Source of the DNA: Candidatus Haliotispira prima
GTDB taxonomy: Bacteria; Spirochaetota; Spirochaetia; SP-2023
DNA: 64,000 nt
Assembly (NCBI GenBank): GCA_029867005.1
Contig: CP123443.1
Coordinates: 2,232,001 to 2,296,000 of the forward strand
Direction: 5' to 3'
Within the stretch, counting starts at the first letter, position 1. Every line of letters starts with the position of its first letter. Of the stretch, positions 28,301 to 36,988 are shown one piece after another. The position numbers and the translations under genes were made by a program. The notes beneath the pieces are model-generated. The model saw nothing but the letters and a program-made list of their open reading frames with translations. It was not told where the DNA came from and did no database searches.

Positions 28301-28425
28301 TGATGCACGAGATTGGCCTCAAGCTGAACCATGCACGGGTAAACAAACGGACCTTCGAGTATATTTACCAGTATTATCAGGATCATCCGGATTATCAAAA
28401 CCATCAGAACCACCAAGACTCTTAA
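25387..28425 (+). CDS. GH38 alpha-mannosidase
   Basis: Large cytoplasmic-looking glycosidase of 1012 aa, without a signal peptide. The GH38 catalytic domain begins at the N-terminus with VLSHTHWDREWFL (zinc-binding His and Asp). The zinc-site and nucleophile region lies in MGWLLDCFGQIAQMPQI, and WLELMKNHPHDTICGVSIDA is a second family signature near residue 335. Mannosidase middle and beta-sandwich domains follow. An Ala/Gly/Asp-rich linker interrupts at about residues 405-465, and another at 855-895 carries a 50-bp palindrome. The C-terminus is a charged helical coil with a Tyr/Gln/His-rich tail. Probably cleaves mannosides imported by the adjacent ABC system. Confidence 0.92.
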   Translation: MKTKQQIHVLSHTHWDREWFLSVHYTREWLIPFFDSLFQILESEVEAKFILDGQLLMAEDYFQLLEERGRSVADAQRRISTLVRKGQIILGPYYLQPDWQLISEESAVRNLLAGKRLGEKLGPIQNMGWLLDCFGQIAQMPQIHAGFNLEGIFVWRGVGLEPSRIKTEFLWESPDGTAIPASYLLDSYRNAMRINWDPAIVRGRMNYIADKLAPYSSTSNLLFMNGYDQEMEPENLPALLRANPEISARASSPEDYMKAVLSENPELDTVRGALYSGRYISVFPGTLSARMPLKQRNHYGEKLLERYVEPLLSLAAHNGMKYPREELQSLWLELMKNHPHDTICGVSIDALYRDFTERCNHVDRQNQIWIGAALGHLLGDGGLSFYNPSGCVRHEVVEVPLKLAEAEGRSPRQMSGADAGAKSDAGPKSGTEAGTIALLETGELAGAGMTDADLAAASEAAPVVCTEPDDIVPEYILDNGIIQAKILPDGRLHLRNKKENVEFHNLHYFEDGADAGDTYNYSPCHEDKIINSKGTRAKISVPERGPLRARIRIDFVAEIPARLTEDRHRRETRTQAMPISTIITLKKGSARLEFQTRVSNTARDHRLRVCFPTGLKTEISHADTQFAVTPHPIDPPAYSDEGLSPELKKILLGAREPSPISCFPQRQFVDVSDGEKGLAVLNKGLPEYEVQKDQRTVALTLFRSVGWLARTDLLERIGDAGPQIATPRAQVLESMHFEYALYPHRGDWEQSAVPAQAECFDLPVLAVAGRPSRDHRILPAALPPQLKWTAYKNSEDGKGEILRLANYSEAPCHWNPEIVAGWQQVNMAEEPLPAEKAVNRDSWRAFEVKTFRRELPADNKKAGFPGAPAPGKPAFFRQESAVRKPEPVTSGEPLVEKTEADAERERWQTLEQEIRQVRKAMKTAEKLEHAELELKLYTLERASLEARISYVYLEESLRAPNAAKDTPEIEALMHEIGLKLNHARVNKRTFEYIYQYYQDHPDYQNHQNHQDS
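27964..28013. repeat. 50-bp near-perfect palindrome inside the GH38 coding sequence
   Basis: Two perfectly complementary 24-bp arms (27964-27987 and 27990-28013) separated by CC. The left arm starts AAGAAAGCGGGC, and the right arm ends GCCCGCTTTCTT. It stays in frame and encodes the palindromic-looking KKAGFPGAPAPGKPAFF in a linker between the beta domains and the C-terminal coil. Confidence 0.95.
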
Positions 28426-28432
28426 GTTTCTC

Positions 28433-28479
28433 GGGGGTTTTTCGGGGGTTTTTCGGGGGTTCCTCCGAGGTTCCTCGGG
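28433..28479 (+). repeat. G-rich 11-bp tandem repeat at the edge of the lipoprotein array
   Basis: Three GGGGG runs (28433-28437, 28444-28448, 28455-28459) spaced by TTTTTC, in 11-bp units, plus a later GGG at 28477. It sits between the convergent stops of the GH38 gene and lipoprotein gene 1. The runs could support a G-quadruplex on the plus strand. No hairpin terminator is evident. Confidence 0.75.
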
Positions 28480-28530
28480 AGTCTCCGGTTGGCAGTCCCT
28501 CGTTATTCTGTTCCGGCCACTCAAGCCCCT

Positions 28531-29587
28531 CTATTGGTCTGCAATAAAACGAATAAAATAAGGTGCCCCGTCTGACCCATCTCTAATATGTCCAATACCT
28601 TCATCTCTTTCGACTGGCTTATTGAAAGATTGAACCCCTAAAAGAACTTTGTGATACGTGTTGGCTGCAATACTTTGGTAAATAAGCTCCGGTATTGAAG
28701 CATAGCCTGGATCAGGCAAACAAGAAGTGAATTGACAGGGAGCAACAGTTCGCCCTAAAGCATTGACTAAACGCCATCCGATCTTTAATGGTCGAATGGA
28801 ATTCATATAAAAAGGCATCAATAAGACTTCACCTTCTTTGCTGTATAATTCATAGAGACCTTTTCTTTCAGATTTATTATCAATGTACGTTATTTCTGCA
28901 TTAAAAGGCAGTACGTTCGGTGCAAAATTCAAACTGTATCCTGTCTTTGTTGAGGGAAAATCATCTGCCGGGGGAATGGCTGCTGTGGTAAAAGGCAGAG
29001 TTTCAATGACACTCTCACCCTGAAAAATATAGACCTTATAGGCCGTCTCCGGCTGTAAGAAATCGGCTGCACTCATGGCCCCAATATTGGTCTTTAGCTC
29101 ATCATTGGTGCCGTAGTGTTTGGCGGTAAAAATTCGCTTGGGTGTTCCGGCTACAATGTTGCGGCTGAGCAAGCTGACTTTATCTTTTATATCTGCCCAA
29201 ACGGGGGCGGGCTCATCGGCTAAGCGCACAATGGCACTGACAGCCATATCTTCCATAAGATTTGCGGTCAGTTCTACAGCCTGTATTCCTGTAAAAGATA
29301 TGGTAAACGTATTTTTGGGTGCGGGGGGTGAATCATCACTTGGATCACGACTGTCCGTCAGCGGCGCACAACCGGACAGAACCAAATGAATAAGAAGAAT
29401 GGAAAAAAAGCAGAAAAAGGAAAAAGCTTTGGAAATTTTTGGTTTATTGGACAGTAAAAAAAGATAAAATAGCTGTATATATGTTCTAAAAATGGTAAGG
29501 ATATGGGATATGGGATATGGGATATGGGATATGGGATATTATACCGTTTGGTGAATTACCAGTCAACAGTACTTTTTGACGTTTCAT
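28531..29587 (-). CDS. Phase-variable lipoprotein 1 (family 1), OFF as sequenced
   Basis: The body is an intact lipoprotein: hydrophobic stretch FFCFFSILLIHLVL, lipobox LSGC, then about 280 residues. The first mature domain resembles an Ig/FN3-like beta-sandwich (QPETAYKVYIF, then LPFTTAAIPP); the rest is unrecognised. The only well-placed start is the ATG at 29585-29587, with GAGGAG 7 bp upstream, encoding MKRQKVLLTGNSPNGII. Six heptamers lie between this ATG and the signal peptide. From ATG to the Leu of the lipobox is 202 nt (1 mod 3), so the ATG frame reaches a TAG soon after the repeats. Five or eight repeats would join the frames. Closest relatives in the array are genes 4 and 5. Confidence 0.82.
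29499..29540 (-). repeat. Heptamer array of lipoprotein 1: (GGATATG)5 GGATATT
   Basis: Six 7-bp units on the plus strand; five carry a final G instead of T, unlike the other eight arrays. The last unit overlaps the -10-like box. Confidence 0.95.
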
Positions 29588-29651
29588 AAGAAAACTCCTC
29601 TGAAATATTTTAGTCTTGGACTATTGTATATTCGTTTAGGATATTTGGCAA
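29538..29651 (-). promoter_or_regulatory. Promoter cassette of lipoprotein 1 (model for all nine)
   Basis: Read on the minus strand. P1 has TTGCCA (29651-29646), 17 bp, TACAAT (29628-29623), followed by GAGGAG and the ATG at 29587. P2-like boxes inside the short ATG frame are TTGACT (29566-29561), 17 bp, then a perfect TATAAT (29543-29538), whose last bases belong to the heptamer array; a start from P2 would fall within the repeats. The same layout is present at genes 2-9 with the P2 spacer always 17 bp. Confidence 0.6.
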
Positions 29652-29773
29652 GAGGGCGGGGGCGACACATCTCTCCGGACAATGCAGAGAGAATCCCCCT
29701 CCTCACCGACCGGTTCGGGGGCCATTGCCAAAAAGGGCCTATTGCCAAGAAAGGGCCTGTTCGCAAGCGGGCC

Positions 29774-30884
29774 CTACTCGCTAATGATTTCTATGTCGAA
29801 CATTCTGTTAGCCGGAATATCTTCTCCCGCACTCCAAATAGCCGGGGTTATATTTCTTCTTGGGGAAAATACCGATACAGTGGAAACAAGTTTATTGGCT
29901 TCTTTTCGCAGAGCATACACAGAGCCCCCCGGGAATCCGGTGCCGCAAAGCGGAAAGCAACCGCCTGCGATGGTAATATTCTCAGAATAAAAAACAGAAT
30001 TCCCTGTGTATATATCGTCTGCATAAGGGATCAGCATAATTTCTTCCGGTTTTCGTTCTATTGTAAGAGGAACACCCGATGTGAATGCTCTGATCTCCTG
30101 TTCTGTAAAATCATCTCGTACTCTTCCTTTTATAGCTGCCGTCAACCCTCCCATATAGGCAATGGTCCCTTCTGAGCTTGCATCCCCTGCGGCAAAAGAT
30201 TTGGTGGTAAAGGCCTTTTCCAATATTGTATCTCCGTCATACATCCTGATTTTGTAAGACGTGTTTTCCTGTAATATATCGCTTGTTTCAAAGCTTGTAT
30301 CACTGGCTGCGGCACCCGTGCCAAACAAAATATCTGTACTGCCGGCGGCAAGCTCATACGCTGTTTCCCCGTGCAGAAACATAAAAATATCTCTTGTCTT
30401 TTGGGTTTCCGTAAATTTTCTGGTAATGTAGCCTTTTTTTGCCTCGGCCTCCGGCTTAGAAGGCCTGCTGTCCGCTGCTGTTATCAGAAAACCGACCGTT
30501 TTATCTTCGGACAAATTCGGGTCGTTTGCCGTGAAATGGACGTAGTGCAGGCCCGAATAATTGACCGTAACAGACTTTACGGGGCTCGGTGCCACAGGCG
30601 GACTGCCGGTATCGGGGTTTGGTGCCGCAGGCAGACTGCCGGTATCCGTCATCGGCGCACAAGCAGACAGAACCAAATGAATGAGCAGGATGGGAGAAAG
30701 GCCAAATAACGGGAAAACCGAGACCGAAGAGGCCGGAGAAAATTGGGGTTTACGGGGAAAGAAAACGGACTGTATATATGTTTTAAGACTGGTATGGATA
30801 TTGGATATTGGATATTGGATATTGGATATTGGATATTATACCGTTTAACTGATCCTTAGTCAACAGTGCTTTTTGACGTTCCAT
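29774..30884 (-). CDS. Phase-variable lipoprotein 2 (family 2), OFF as sequenced
   Basis: Intact body of about 300 residues after lipobox LSAC, opening with a short Pro-rich repeat (TGSLPAAPNPDTGSPPVAP), then VTVNYSGLHYVHFTANDPN and a Fn3/Ig-like strand motif NTSYKIRMYDGD followed by KAFTTKSF. The later half has a Cys pair (FPLCGTG region). The start is the ATG at 30884 (MERQKALLTKDQLNGII) with GGAGGAG 7 bp upstream. ATG to lipobox Leu is 208 nt, 1 mod 3, so with six repeats the frame ends at TAA shortly after the array. P1 boxes are at 30943-30948 and 30920-30925. Gene 6 is its close homologue. Confidence 0.82.
30796..30837 (-). repeat. Heptamer array of lipoprotein 2: (GGATATT)6
   Basis: Six perfect units between the ATG and the signal peptide. 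P2-like TTGACT (30863-30858) and TATAAT (30840-30835) adjoin it with 17-bp spacing. Confidence 0.96.
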
Positions 30885-31026
30885 AAGAAAACTCCTCCAA
30901 GACATTTTAGTCTTAGACTATTGTATATTCATTTAGGATATTTGGCAAGAGGGGCCACAGTAGAACTTAGTTACATTTATCAGGCCATTCCCCCTAACGT
31001 CTGCCATATCAAGGTAAAAGATACGA

Positions 31027-32113
31027 TTATGGACTGCTATACCGCATTAAAGGGGCTCGAAGTTCAACGGTTATGCTCTTAGTTGTACCTCCTTCTGTAG
31101 AAGGAGGTGGTGTTCCTGTAATTTCTAATTCTAAAGAGGATTTTCCAAGTATTTTTTCTGTATCATCGGAAGCTATGACATAGTAGTAATCATCAGCATC
31201 AGGATAGCTGCCACCCAATTTAGAGAGATTGAATAGAAAGCCCGGGTCAGCTATCGGAAAACCTATCGAAAAACTTCCGATGCTTTGTAATAAAGATGTG
31301 TTATCTGCTTTGAAACTGTGAAATCCAACAACCTCAAAAAATATATTAATTTTTGTATAAGCTACAAAAACCCCTTTTTGATTTTCGCTGTATCCCCATT
31401 CCGGAAGGCTTCCGACAAACTGCTTGTTTGTCCATGAGCTGTCCCATATCGCATCACCTGCGGTTGGGAGCGCAGCAGTAGTAAATGAAAGAGCGGTGCC
31501 ATCATTAGCAAGGGTCGCCCCTTCAACAACGGTTCCGGACGGAATAGCACCGGCTTCAAAAAACAAATACAGTTTGTAATCCGTATTGGAAGCCAATACA
31601 TCGGCAAGAGTAAGGCCATTCGTAAAATCACTGCCATAGTGTTGGCTGATACTGAATTTTCTTGGGCTGCCGGCCGCAATGGCAAGCCTGAGATAGCCCA
31701 CATTGGCCTCTGCCTCTGTCTTGGTAGGAGCTGCCTCGGTAGCTAAACGAATAACCGCCCCTATGTTCGTAATTGCGAAACTACTGCTCATTTCCAATTG
31801 TACAGAAGACACCACAGCGGCAGTAGAAAAAGAAATGCTTGATTTGGATGCCGCAGGCGGATCACTCGTCTCCGACAGCGGCACGCAGCCGGACAGAACC
31901 AAATGAATAAGCAGAATGGAAAAAAAGCAGAAAAATGGAAAAACCGGAAAGGCTTTGGAAAGTGTCAGTTTATTTAGCCGTAAAAAAAGATAAAATGACT
32001 GTCTATATGTTCTGAGCTTGGTATGGATATTGGATATTGGATATTGGATATTGGATATTGGATATTATACCGTTTGGATAATTACCGGTCAACAGTGCTT
32101 TTTGACGTTTCAT
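31027..32113 (-). CDS. Phase-variable lipoprotein 3 (family 3), OFF as sequenced
   Basis: Body of about 290 residues, lipobox LSGC, no close copy in the window. It shares the general plan of the array: an N-terminal beta-rich domain (SISFSTAAVVSSVQLEMSSS, then TDYKLYLFFEAG and LSFTTAALP) and an unrelated C-terminal domain ending VELRAPLMRYSSP. The AP-rich turn TEAAPTKTEAEANVGYL parallels LADEPAPVWADI of family 1, so families 1 and 3 may share an ancestor. The ATG is at 32113 with GGAGGAG upstream; ATG to lipobox Leu is 211 nt, 1 mod 3, hence out of frame with six repeats. Confidence 0.82.
32025..32066 (-). repeat. Heptamer array of lipoprotein 3: (GGATATT)6
   Basis: Six perfect units. P2-like TTGACC (32092-32087) and TATAAT (32069-32064) adjoin it with a 17-bp spacer; P1 boxes lie at 32172-32177 and 32149-32154. 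Confidence 0.96.
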
Positions 32114-32285
32114 AAGAAAACTCCTCCAAGACATTTTAGTCTTGGCCTATTGTATATTCATTTAGGAGTTTTGGCAAGGGGAGCCGGAGGCGGCACAGAG
32201 AGCAGTTCGCCGGAGACAGACTCCCTGCTGTTTTTATAGCAGATAGTAAAGGCCCCGCCGATTCTAAAACGTTTGTTCAAACCTT

Positions 32286-33348
32286 TTATTGATCTACAAT
32301 AAAACGAATATAATAGCGTTGTCCTACTCCCCCATCTCTAATATGTCCAATACCTTCATCTTTCCCCCCGATTGCCTTATTGAAAGATTGAAACCCGATA
32401 ATAACTTTCTGATACGTATTAGTGGCAATACTTTGATAAATAGACTCTGCTATTGCTGTATAACCCGGAATGGGTAAACAAGAACCCTGAGAAACAGCAC
32501 AGGTAAAAGTAAGTCCCTCTGTGCTATTCAGGAGCCGCCATCCGCTATTTACAACTTGTCTCATATACAGAGGAACCAATAAAACCTCTCCTTCTTTGCC
32601 AAAAACTTCGTAGAGCCCTTTACGTTCAGAGCTATGAGTATAAGTTATCTCCGGATCAAAAGGTAATACGTTCGGTGCAAACTTTTCACTGGATGTTGTC
32701 GTACTGCTTACGGAAGGGAATTCACTTGCCGGGGGAATGGCGGCTGTGGTAAAGGGCAGTGTTTCAATAACACTCTCATTGTGAAAAATATAGATCTTAT
32801 AGGCCGTCTCCGGCTGTAAGAAATCGGCCGCACTCATGGCCCCAATATTGGTCTTTAGCTCATCATTGGTGTTGTAGTGTTTGGCGGTAAAAATGCGTTT
32901 GGGGGTACCTGCTACGATATTGCGGCTGAGCAAACCGACTTTATCTTTTATATCCGCCCAAACGGGGGCGGGTTCATCGGCTAAGCGCACAATGGCACTG
33001 AGAGTCATGTCTTCAATAAGATTTACGGTGAGTTCTACAGCCTGTATTCCTGTAAAAGATATGGTAAACGTGTTTTTTGGTGCGGGGGGTGAATCATCAG
33101 TACTGTCGGACAGTGGGGCACAGCCGGATAAAACCAAATGAATAAGCAGAATGGAAAAAAAGCAGAAAAATGGAAAAACCGGAAAGGATTTCGAAAGTGT
33201 CGGTTTATTTAGCCGTAAAAAAAGATAAAATGACTGTCTATATGTTCTGGGATTGGTATGGATATTGGATATTGGATATTGGATATTGGATATTGGATAT
33301 TATACCGTTTGGCTGGTCAATAGTCAACAGTACTTTTTGACGTTTCAT
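32286..33348 (-). CDS. Phase-variable lipoprotein 4 (family 1), OFF as sequenced
   Basis: About 280-residue body with lipobox LSGC, then APLSDSTDDSPPAPKNT and FTISFTGIQAVELTVNLIED. It is nearly identical to gene 5 over most of its length and similar to gene 1 in the first 130 residues. The C-terminal domain has EVFGKEGEVLLVPLYMRQVV and IGFQSFNKAIGGKDEGIGHI. It starts at the ATG at 33348 (MKRQKVLLTIDQPNGII) with GGAGGAG 7 bp upstream. ATG to lipobox Leu is 211 nt, 1 mod 3; with the six repeats present the ATG frame ends at TAG. With five repeats the whole leader through lipobox is stop-free. Confidence 0.83.
33260..33301 (-). repeat. Heptamer array of lipoprotein 4: (GGATATT)6
   Basis: Six perfect units between ATG and signal peptide, adjoining the TATAAT box. 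P1 boxes are TTGCCC (33412-33407) and TACAAT (33389-33384) with a 17-bp spacer. Confidence 0.96.
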
Positions 33349-33520
33349 AAGAAAACTCCTCCGAAATATTTTAGTCTTGGCCTATTGTATATTCATTTAG
33401 GAGTTTGGGCAAGGGGGGCCGGAGGCGGCACTGAGAGCAGTTCGCCGGAGACAGACTCCCTGCTGTTTTTATAGCAAATAGTAAAGGCCCCACCGATCCT
33501 AAAACGTTTGCTAAAACCTT

Positions 33521-34595
33521 CTATTGGTCTACAATAAAACGAATATAATAGCGTTGTGCTTCTCCCCCATCTCTAATATATCCAATACCTTCATCTTTCC
33601 CCCCGATTGCCTTACTGAAAGATTGAAACCCGATAATAACTTTCTGATACGTATTAGTGGCAATACCTTGGTAAATAGACTCTGCTATTGCTGTATAACC
33701 CGCAATGGGTAAACAAGAACCCGGAGAAACAGCACAGATAAAAATAAGTGTCCCTTCGTCGCCATAGAGGAGCCGCCATCCGCTATTTACAACTTGTCTC
33801 ATATACAGAGGAACCAATAAAACCTCTCCTTCTTTGCCAAAAACTTCGTAGAGCCCTTTACGTTCAGAGCTATGAGTATAAGTTATCTCCGGATCAAAAG
33901 GTAATACGTTCGGTGCAAACTTTTCACTGGATGTTGTCGTACTGCTTACGGAAGGGAATTCACTTGCCGGGGGAATGGCGGCTGTGGTAAAAGGCAGCGT
34001 TTCAATGACACTCTCATTGTGAAAAATATAGACCTTATAGGCCGTTTCCGGTTGTAAAAAATCGGCTGCACTCATGGCCCCAATATTGGTCTTTAGCCCA
34101 TCATTGGTGCCGTAGTGTTTGGCGGTAAAAATACGTTTGGGGGTACCTGCTACGATATTGCGGCTGAGTAAACCGACTTTATCTTTTATATCCGCCCAAA
34201 CGGGGGCGGGTTCATTGGCTAAGCGCACAATGGCACTGAGAGTCATGTCTTCAATAAGATTTGCGGTCAGTTCTACAGACTGTATTCCTGTAAAAGATAT
34301 GGTAAACGTGTTTTTTGGTGCGGGGGGTGAATCATCAGTACTGTTCGATAGCGGCGCACAGCCGGACAGCACCAAATGAATAAACAGAATGGAAAAAATA
34401 CAGAAGAATGAAAAAAATGGAGAAATTGAAAAGGCTTTGGAAAGTGTCGGTTTATTTAGCCGTAAAAAAAGATAAAATGACTGTCTATATGTTCTGGGAT
34501 TGGTATGGATATTGGATATTGGATATTGGATATTGGATATTGGATATTATACCGTTTGGCTGGTCAATAGTCAACAGTGTATTTTGACGATTCAT
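33521..34595 (-). CDS. Phase-variable lipoprotein 5 (family 1), OFF as sequenced
   Basis: Body of 284 residues after lipobox LSGC. It differs from gene 4 mainly in the leader (longer by 9 nt, a multiple of three) and in a short stretch of the C-terminal domain (LLYGDEGTLIFICAVSPGSC against LLNSTEGLTFTCAVSQGSC). This points to recent duplication or gene conversion. The ATG at 34595 encodes MNRQNTLLTIDQPNGII, with GGAGGAG upstream. ATG to lipobox Leu is 220 nt, 1 mod 3, so it is closed by the six repeats. The predicted mature protein is a surface lipoprotein with an Ig/FN3-like first domain, function unknown. Confidence 0.83.
34507..34548 (-). repeat. Heptamer array of lipoprotein 5: (GGATATT)6
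   Basis: Six perfect units. P2-like TTGACT (34574-34569) and TATAAT (34551-34546) adjoin it with a 17-bp spacer. Confidence 0.96.
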
Positions 34596-34729
34596 AAGAA
34601 AACTCCTCCGAAATATTTTAGTCTTGGCCTATTGTATATTCATTTAGGAGTTTGGGCAAGGGGGTATTGGAGCGGGCCAAAGGAAGGAGTAAACGCCCCC
34701 CCCTGATTTTACGCGAAAACACCACTTCC

Positions 34730-35804
34730 TTACTCGCTTATGATCTCTATATTGGATATTTTGTCAGCGACTGTACCCTCTACCGGAGACCACCATCCGG
34801 CTGGGTTTATCTTTCTTTGAGGAGAAAGCACATAGACTATGGAAGCGAGTTTATTAGCTTCTTTTCTTAGAGCATATATATGTGTACCCGGTATGCCTGT
34901 TCCACAATTCGGAGAGCAACTTGCTCTTAGTGAAGCATCCTCAAAATAAATAATATCACCTCCTCCATAAATATCGTTTGCATAAGGGAGAAGCATAATT
35001 TCTTCGGCTTTTCGTTCGATTGCAAGAGGTACAGCTGCTATCTCCTTGGCTGTAGGTTTAGTTGGCAGGTTGTAATCTCCTAATAACCCTCCCATATAGG
35101 TAATAACACCTTTTGAACTCGCATCTCCGTCAGAAAAAGATTTGGTAGTAAACGTCTTCTCCAATATTGTGTCTCCGTCATACATGCGTATTTTGTAAGA
35201 TGTATTTTCCTGCAATATATCGCTTGTTTCAAAGCTTGTATCACTGGCTGTGGCTCCATCAACAAACGGAATATCCGTACTGCCGGCGGCAAGATCGTAA
35301 GTCGTCCCCTCGTGCAGGAACATAAAGACATTTCTGGATTTTTTCGTCTCTGTAAATTTTCTGATAATGTAGCCTTTCCTGGTTTCTGCCTCTGCCTTAG
35401 AAAGATTACTGTCTGTTGGCGTTATCAGGAATCCTACCGTTTTGTCTGCGGATACATTGGGGTCCTCCACCGTGAAATGGACGTAGTGCAGGCCCGAATA
35501 ATTGACCGTAATAGATTTTGTGGGGCTCGGTGCCGCAGGCGGATCACTGGTCTCGGACAGCGGCGCGCAGCCGGACAGAACCAAATGAATAAGCAGAATG
35601 GAAAAAAAGCAGAAGAATGAAAAAAAGGGGGAAAAGGGAAAGGCTTTAGAAAGTGTCGGTTTATTTAGCTGTAAAAAAAGATAAAATGACTGTCTATATG
35701 TTCTGGGCTTGGTATGGATATTGGATATTGGATATTGGATATTGGATATTGGATATTATACCGTTTGGATGATTACCGGTCAACAGTACTTTTTGACGTT
35801 TCAT
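34730..35804 (-). CDS. Phase-variable lipoprotein 6 (family 2), OFF as sequenced
   Basis: Body of about 284 residues after lipobox LSGC, homologous to gene 2 throughout: SITVNYSGLHYVHFTVEDPN, GFLITPTDSNLSKAEAETRK, NTSYKIRMYDGDTILEKTF, and a C-terminal domain with paired Cys (LRASCSPNCGTGIPG). It lacks the Pro-rich duplication at the start of gene 2. The ATG is at 35804 with GGAGGAG upstream. ATG to lipobox Leu is 220 nt, 1 mod 3, therefore OFF with six repeats. The two families interleave along the array (1,2,3,1,1,2), suggesting segmental duplications rather than a simple tandem series. Confidence 0.82.
35716..35757 (-). repeat. Heptamer array of lipoprotein 6: (GGATATT)6
   Basis: Six perfect units between ATG and signal peptide, bordered by the TATAAT box. 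Confidence 0.96.
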
Positions 35805-35897
35805 AAGAAAACTCCTCCGAAATATTTTAGTCTTGACCTATTGTATATTCATTTAGGAGTTTGGGCAAGGGGGACTTTTACTTTCCAACACTTTTCC

Positions 35898-36879
35898 CTA
35901 GTTATAGACAATACTCAAAGTGTCCCCCACACCATTTGTAATGGCCATCCGATATTTCCGAATGGCATTGCTACGGGGTGTATGCAAAAATATTGCTCCC
36001 CGAGCTGCATTTCCCAAAATATTTGCTAAACCAATATAGTTAGAGCTGAGAGTATGAATACCAGAGATATCAACAGTTCCAACAGAGTCATATAAATTCG
36101 ATTTATCTCCCTGGCGATTACTTATTTCAGAAAACAAATCAGAAGACACCAGCCACGAAAACACAAAGGGTATTTGAAACCTTCCGTCTGTTCCGGTTTG
36201 GAAATTATGTACCGACATATCAAAAATAAAGTGGACACCACCAACAGGAACCGGATTTCCGGTATCTACGCTGGCAAAAGTCGTAAAAGTCAGCAATGTG
36301 CTGCTACTGCCGCTGCTGTACATGACAACCTTATAGGCCGTACTTGGCTGTAATACCGCCGCAGTTCCACCCGAAACTTCTCCGCTTGTGGCATCTTGTG
36401 TGGCACTGATACTCAGGGCAAACTGAATGATCTGTGCCGAAGTCCCGGAAAAGTCTATCTTTCGGTAGGCCAATAGGGCTTCGGCAGCCGTGGCCGAGGG
36501 AATGGTTTCCGTATCCGCAACGGCCAGAAAGGCCGCTGTGCCACTTTTCGTTGGTGTCAAAGATACCAGTGCCTGCGTGGCACCGATAAATTCTGTCGAG
36601 GCACGGACGTTGAATTTGGTTTCACCTCCGGAGTCAGATTTCACGTCCGTCATCGGGGCGCAGGAAGACAAAACTAAATGAATAAGCAAGATGGAAAAAA
36701 GACAGAAAAATGAAAAATGTTTGGAAAGTTTCGATTTATTGGGTAATAAAAAAAGATAAAATGACTGTCTATATATTCTGAGATTGGTATGGATATTGGA
36801 TATTGGATATTGGATATTGGATATTGGATATTATACCGTTTGAATGATTACCGGTCAACAGTGCTTTTTGATATTTCAT
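35898..36879 (-). CDS. Phase-variable lipoprotein 7 (family 4), OFF as sequenced
   Basis: Body of about 260 residues, lipobox LSSC. Residues up to about 140 are almost identical to genes 8 and 9 (KFNVRASTEFIGATQALVSL, ALSISATQDATSGEVSGGTA, QPSTAYKVVMYSSG), while the C-terminal 120 residues differ strongly, sharing only scattered motifs such as FDMSVHNFQTGTDG and GAIFLHTPRS. The ATG is at 36879 (MKYQKALLTGNHSNGII) with GGAGGAG upstream. ATG to the lipobox Leu is 202 nt, 1 mod 3; the ATG frame stops at TAG after 34 codons. The signal region FFCLFSILLIHLVLSSC is conserved with family 1. Confidence 0.83.
36791..36832 (-). repeat. Heptamer array of lipoprotein 7: (GGATATT)6
   Basis: Six perfect units, followed on the plus strand by ATACC as in the other copies. 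Confidence 0.96.
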
Positions 36880-36988
36880 AAGAAAACTCCTCCGAGATAT
36901 TTTAGTCTTGGCCTATTGTATATTCGTTCTGAATATTTGACAAGGGGAACCGGCACCAGTTGGAGAGGCTTTCTCTTTTCTCTCGTTT

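Noticed and set aside
29450..29480. The T7 tracts in the leader and signal-peptide coding region as the main frame switch
   Set aside because: The ATG frame already meets a stop before these tracts, so slippage there cannot rescue it, although they might add secondary variation.
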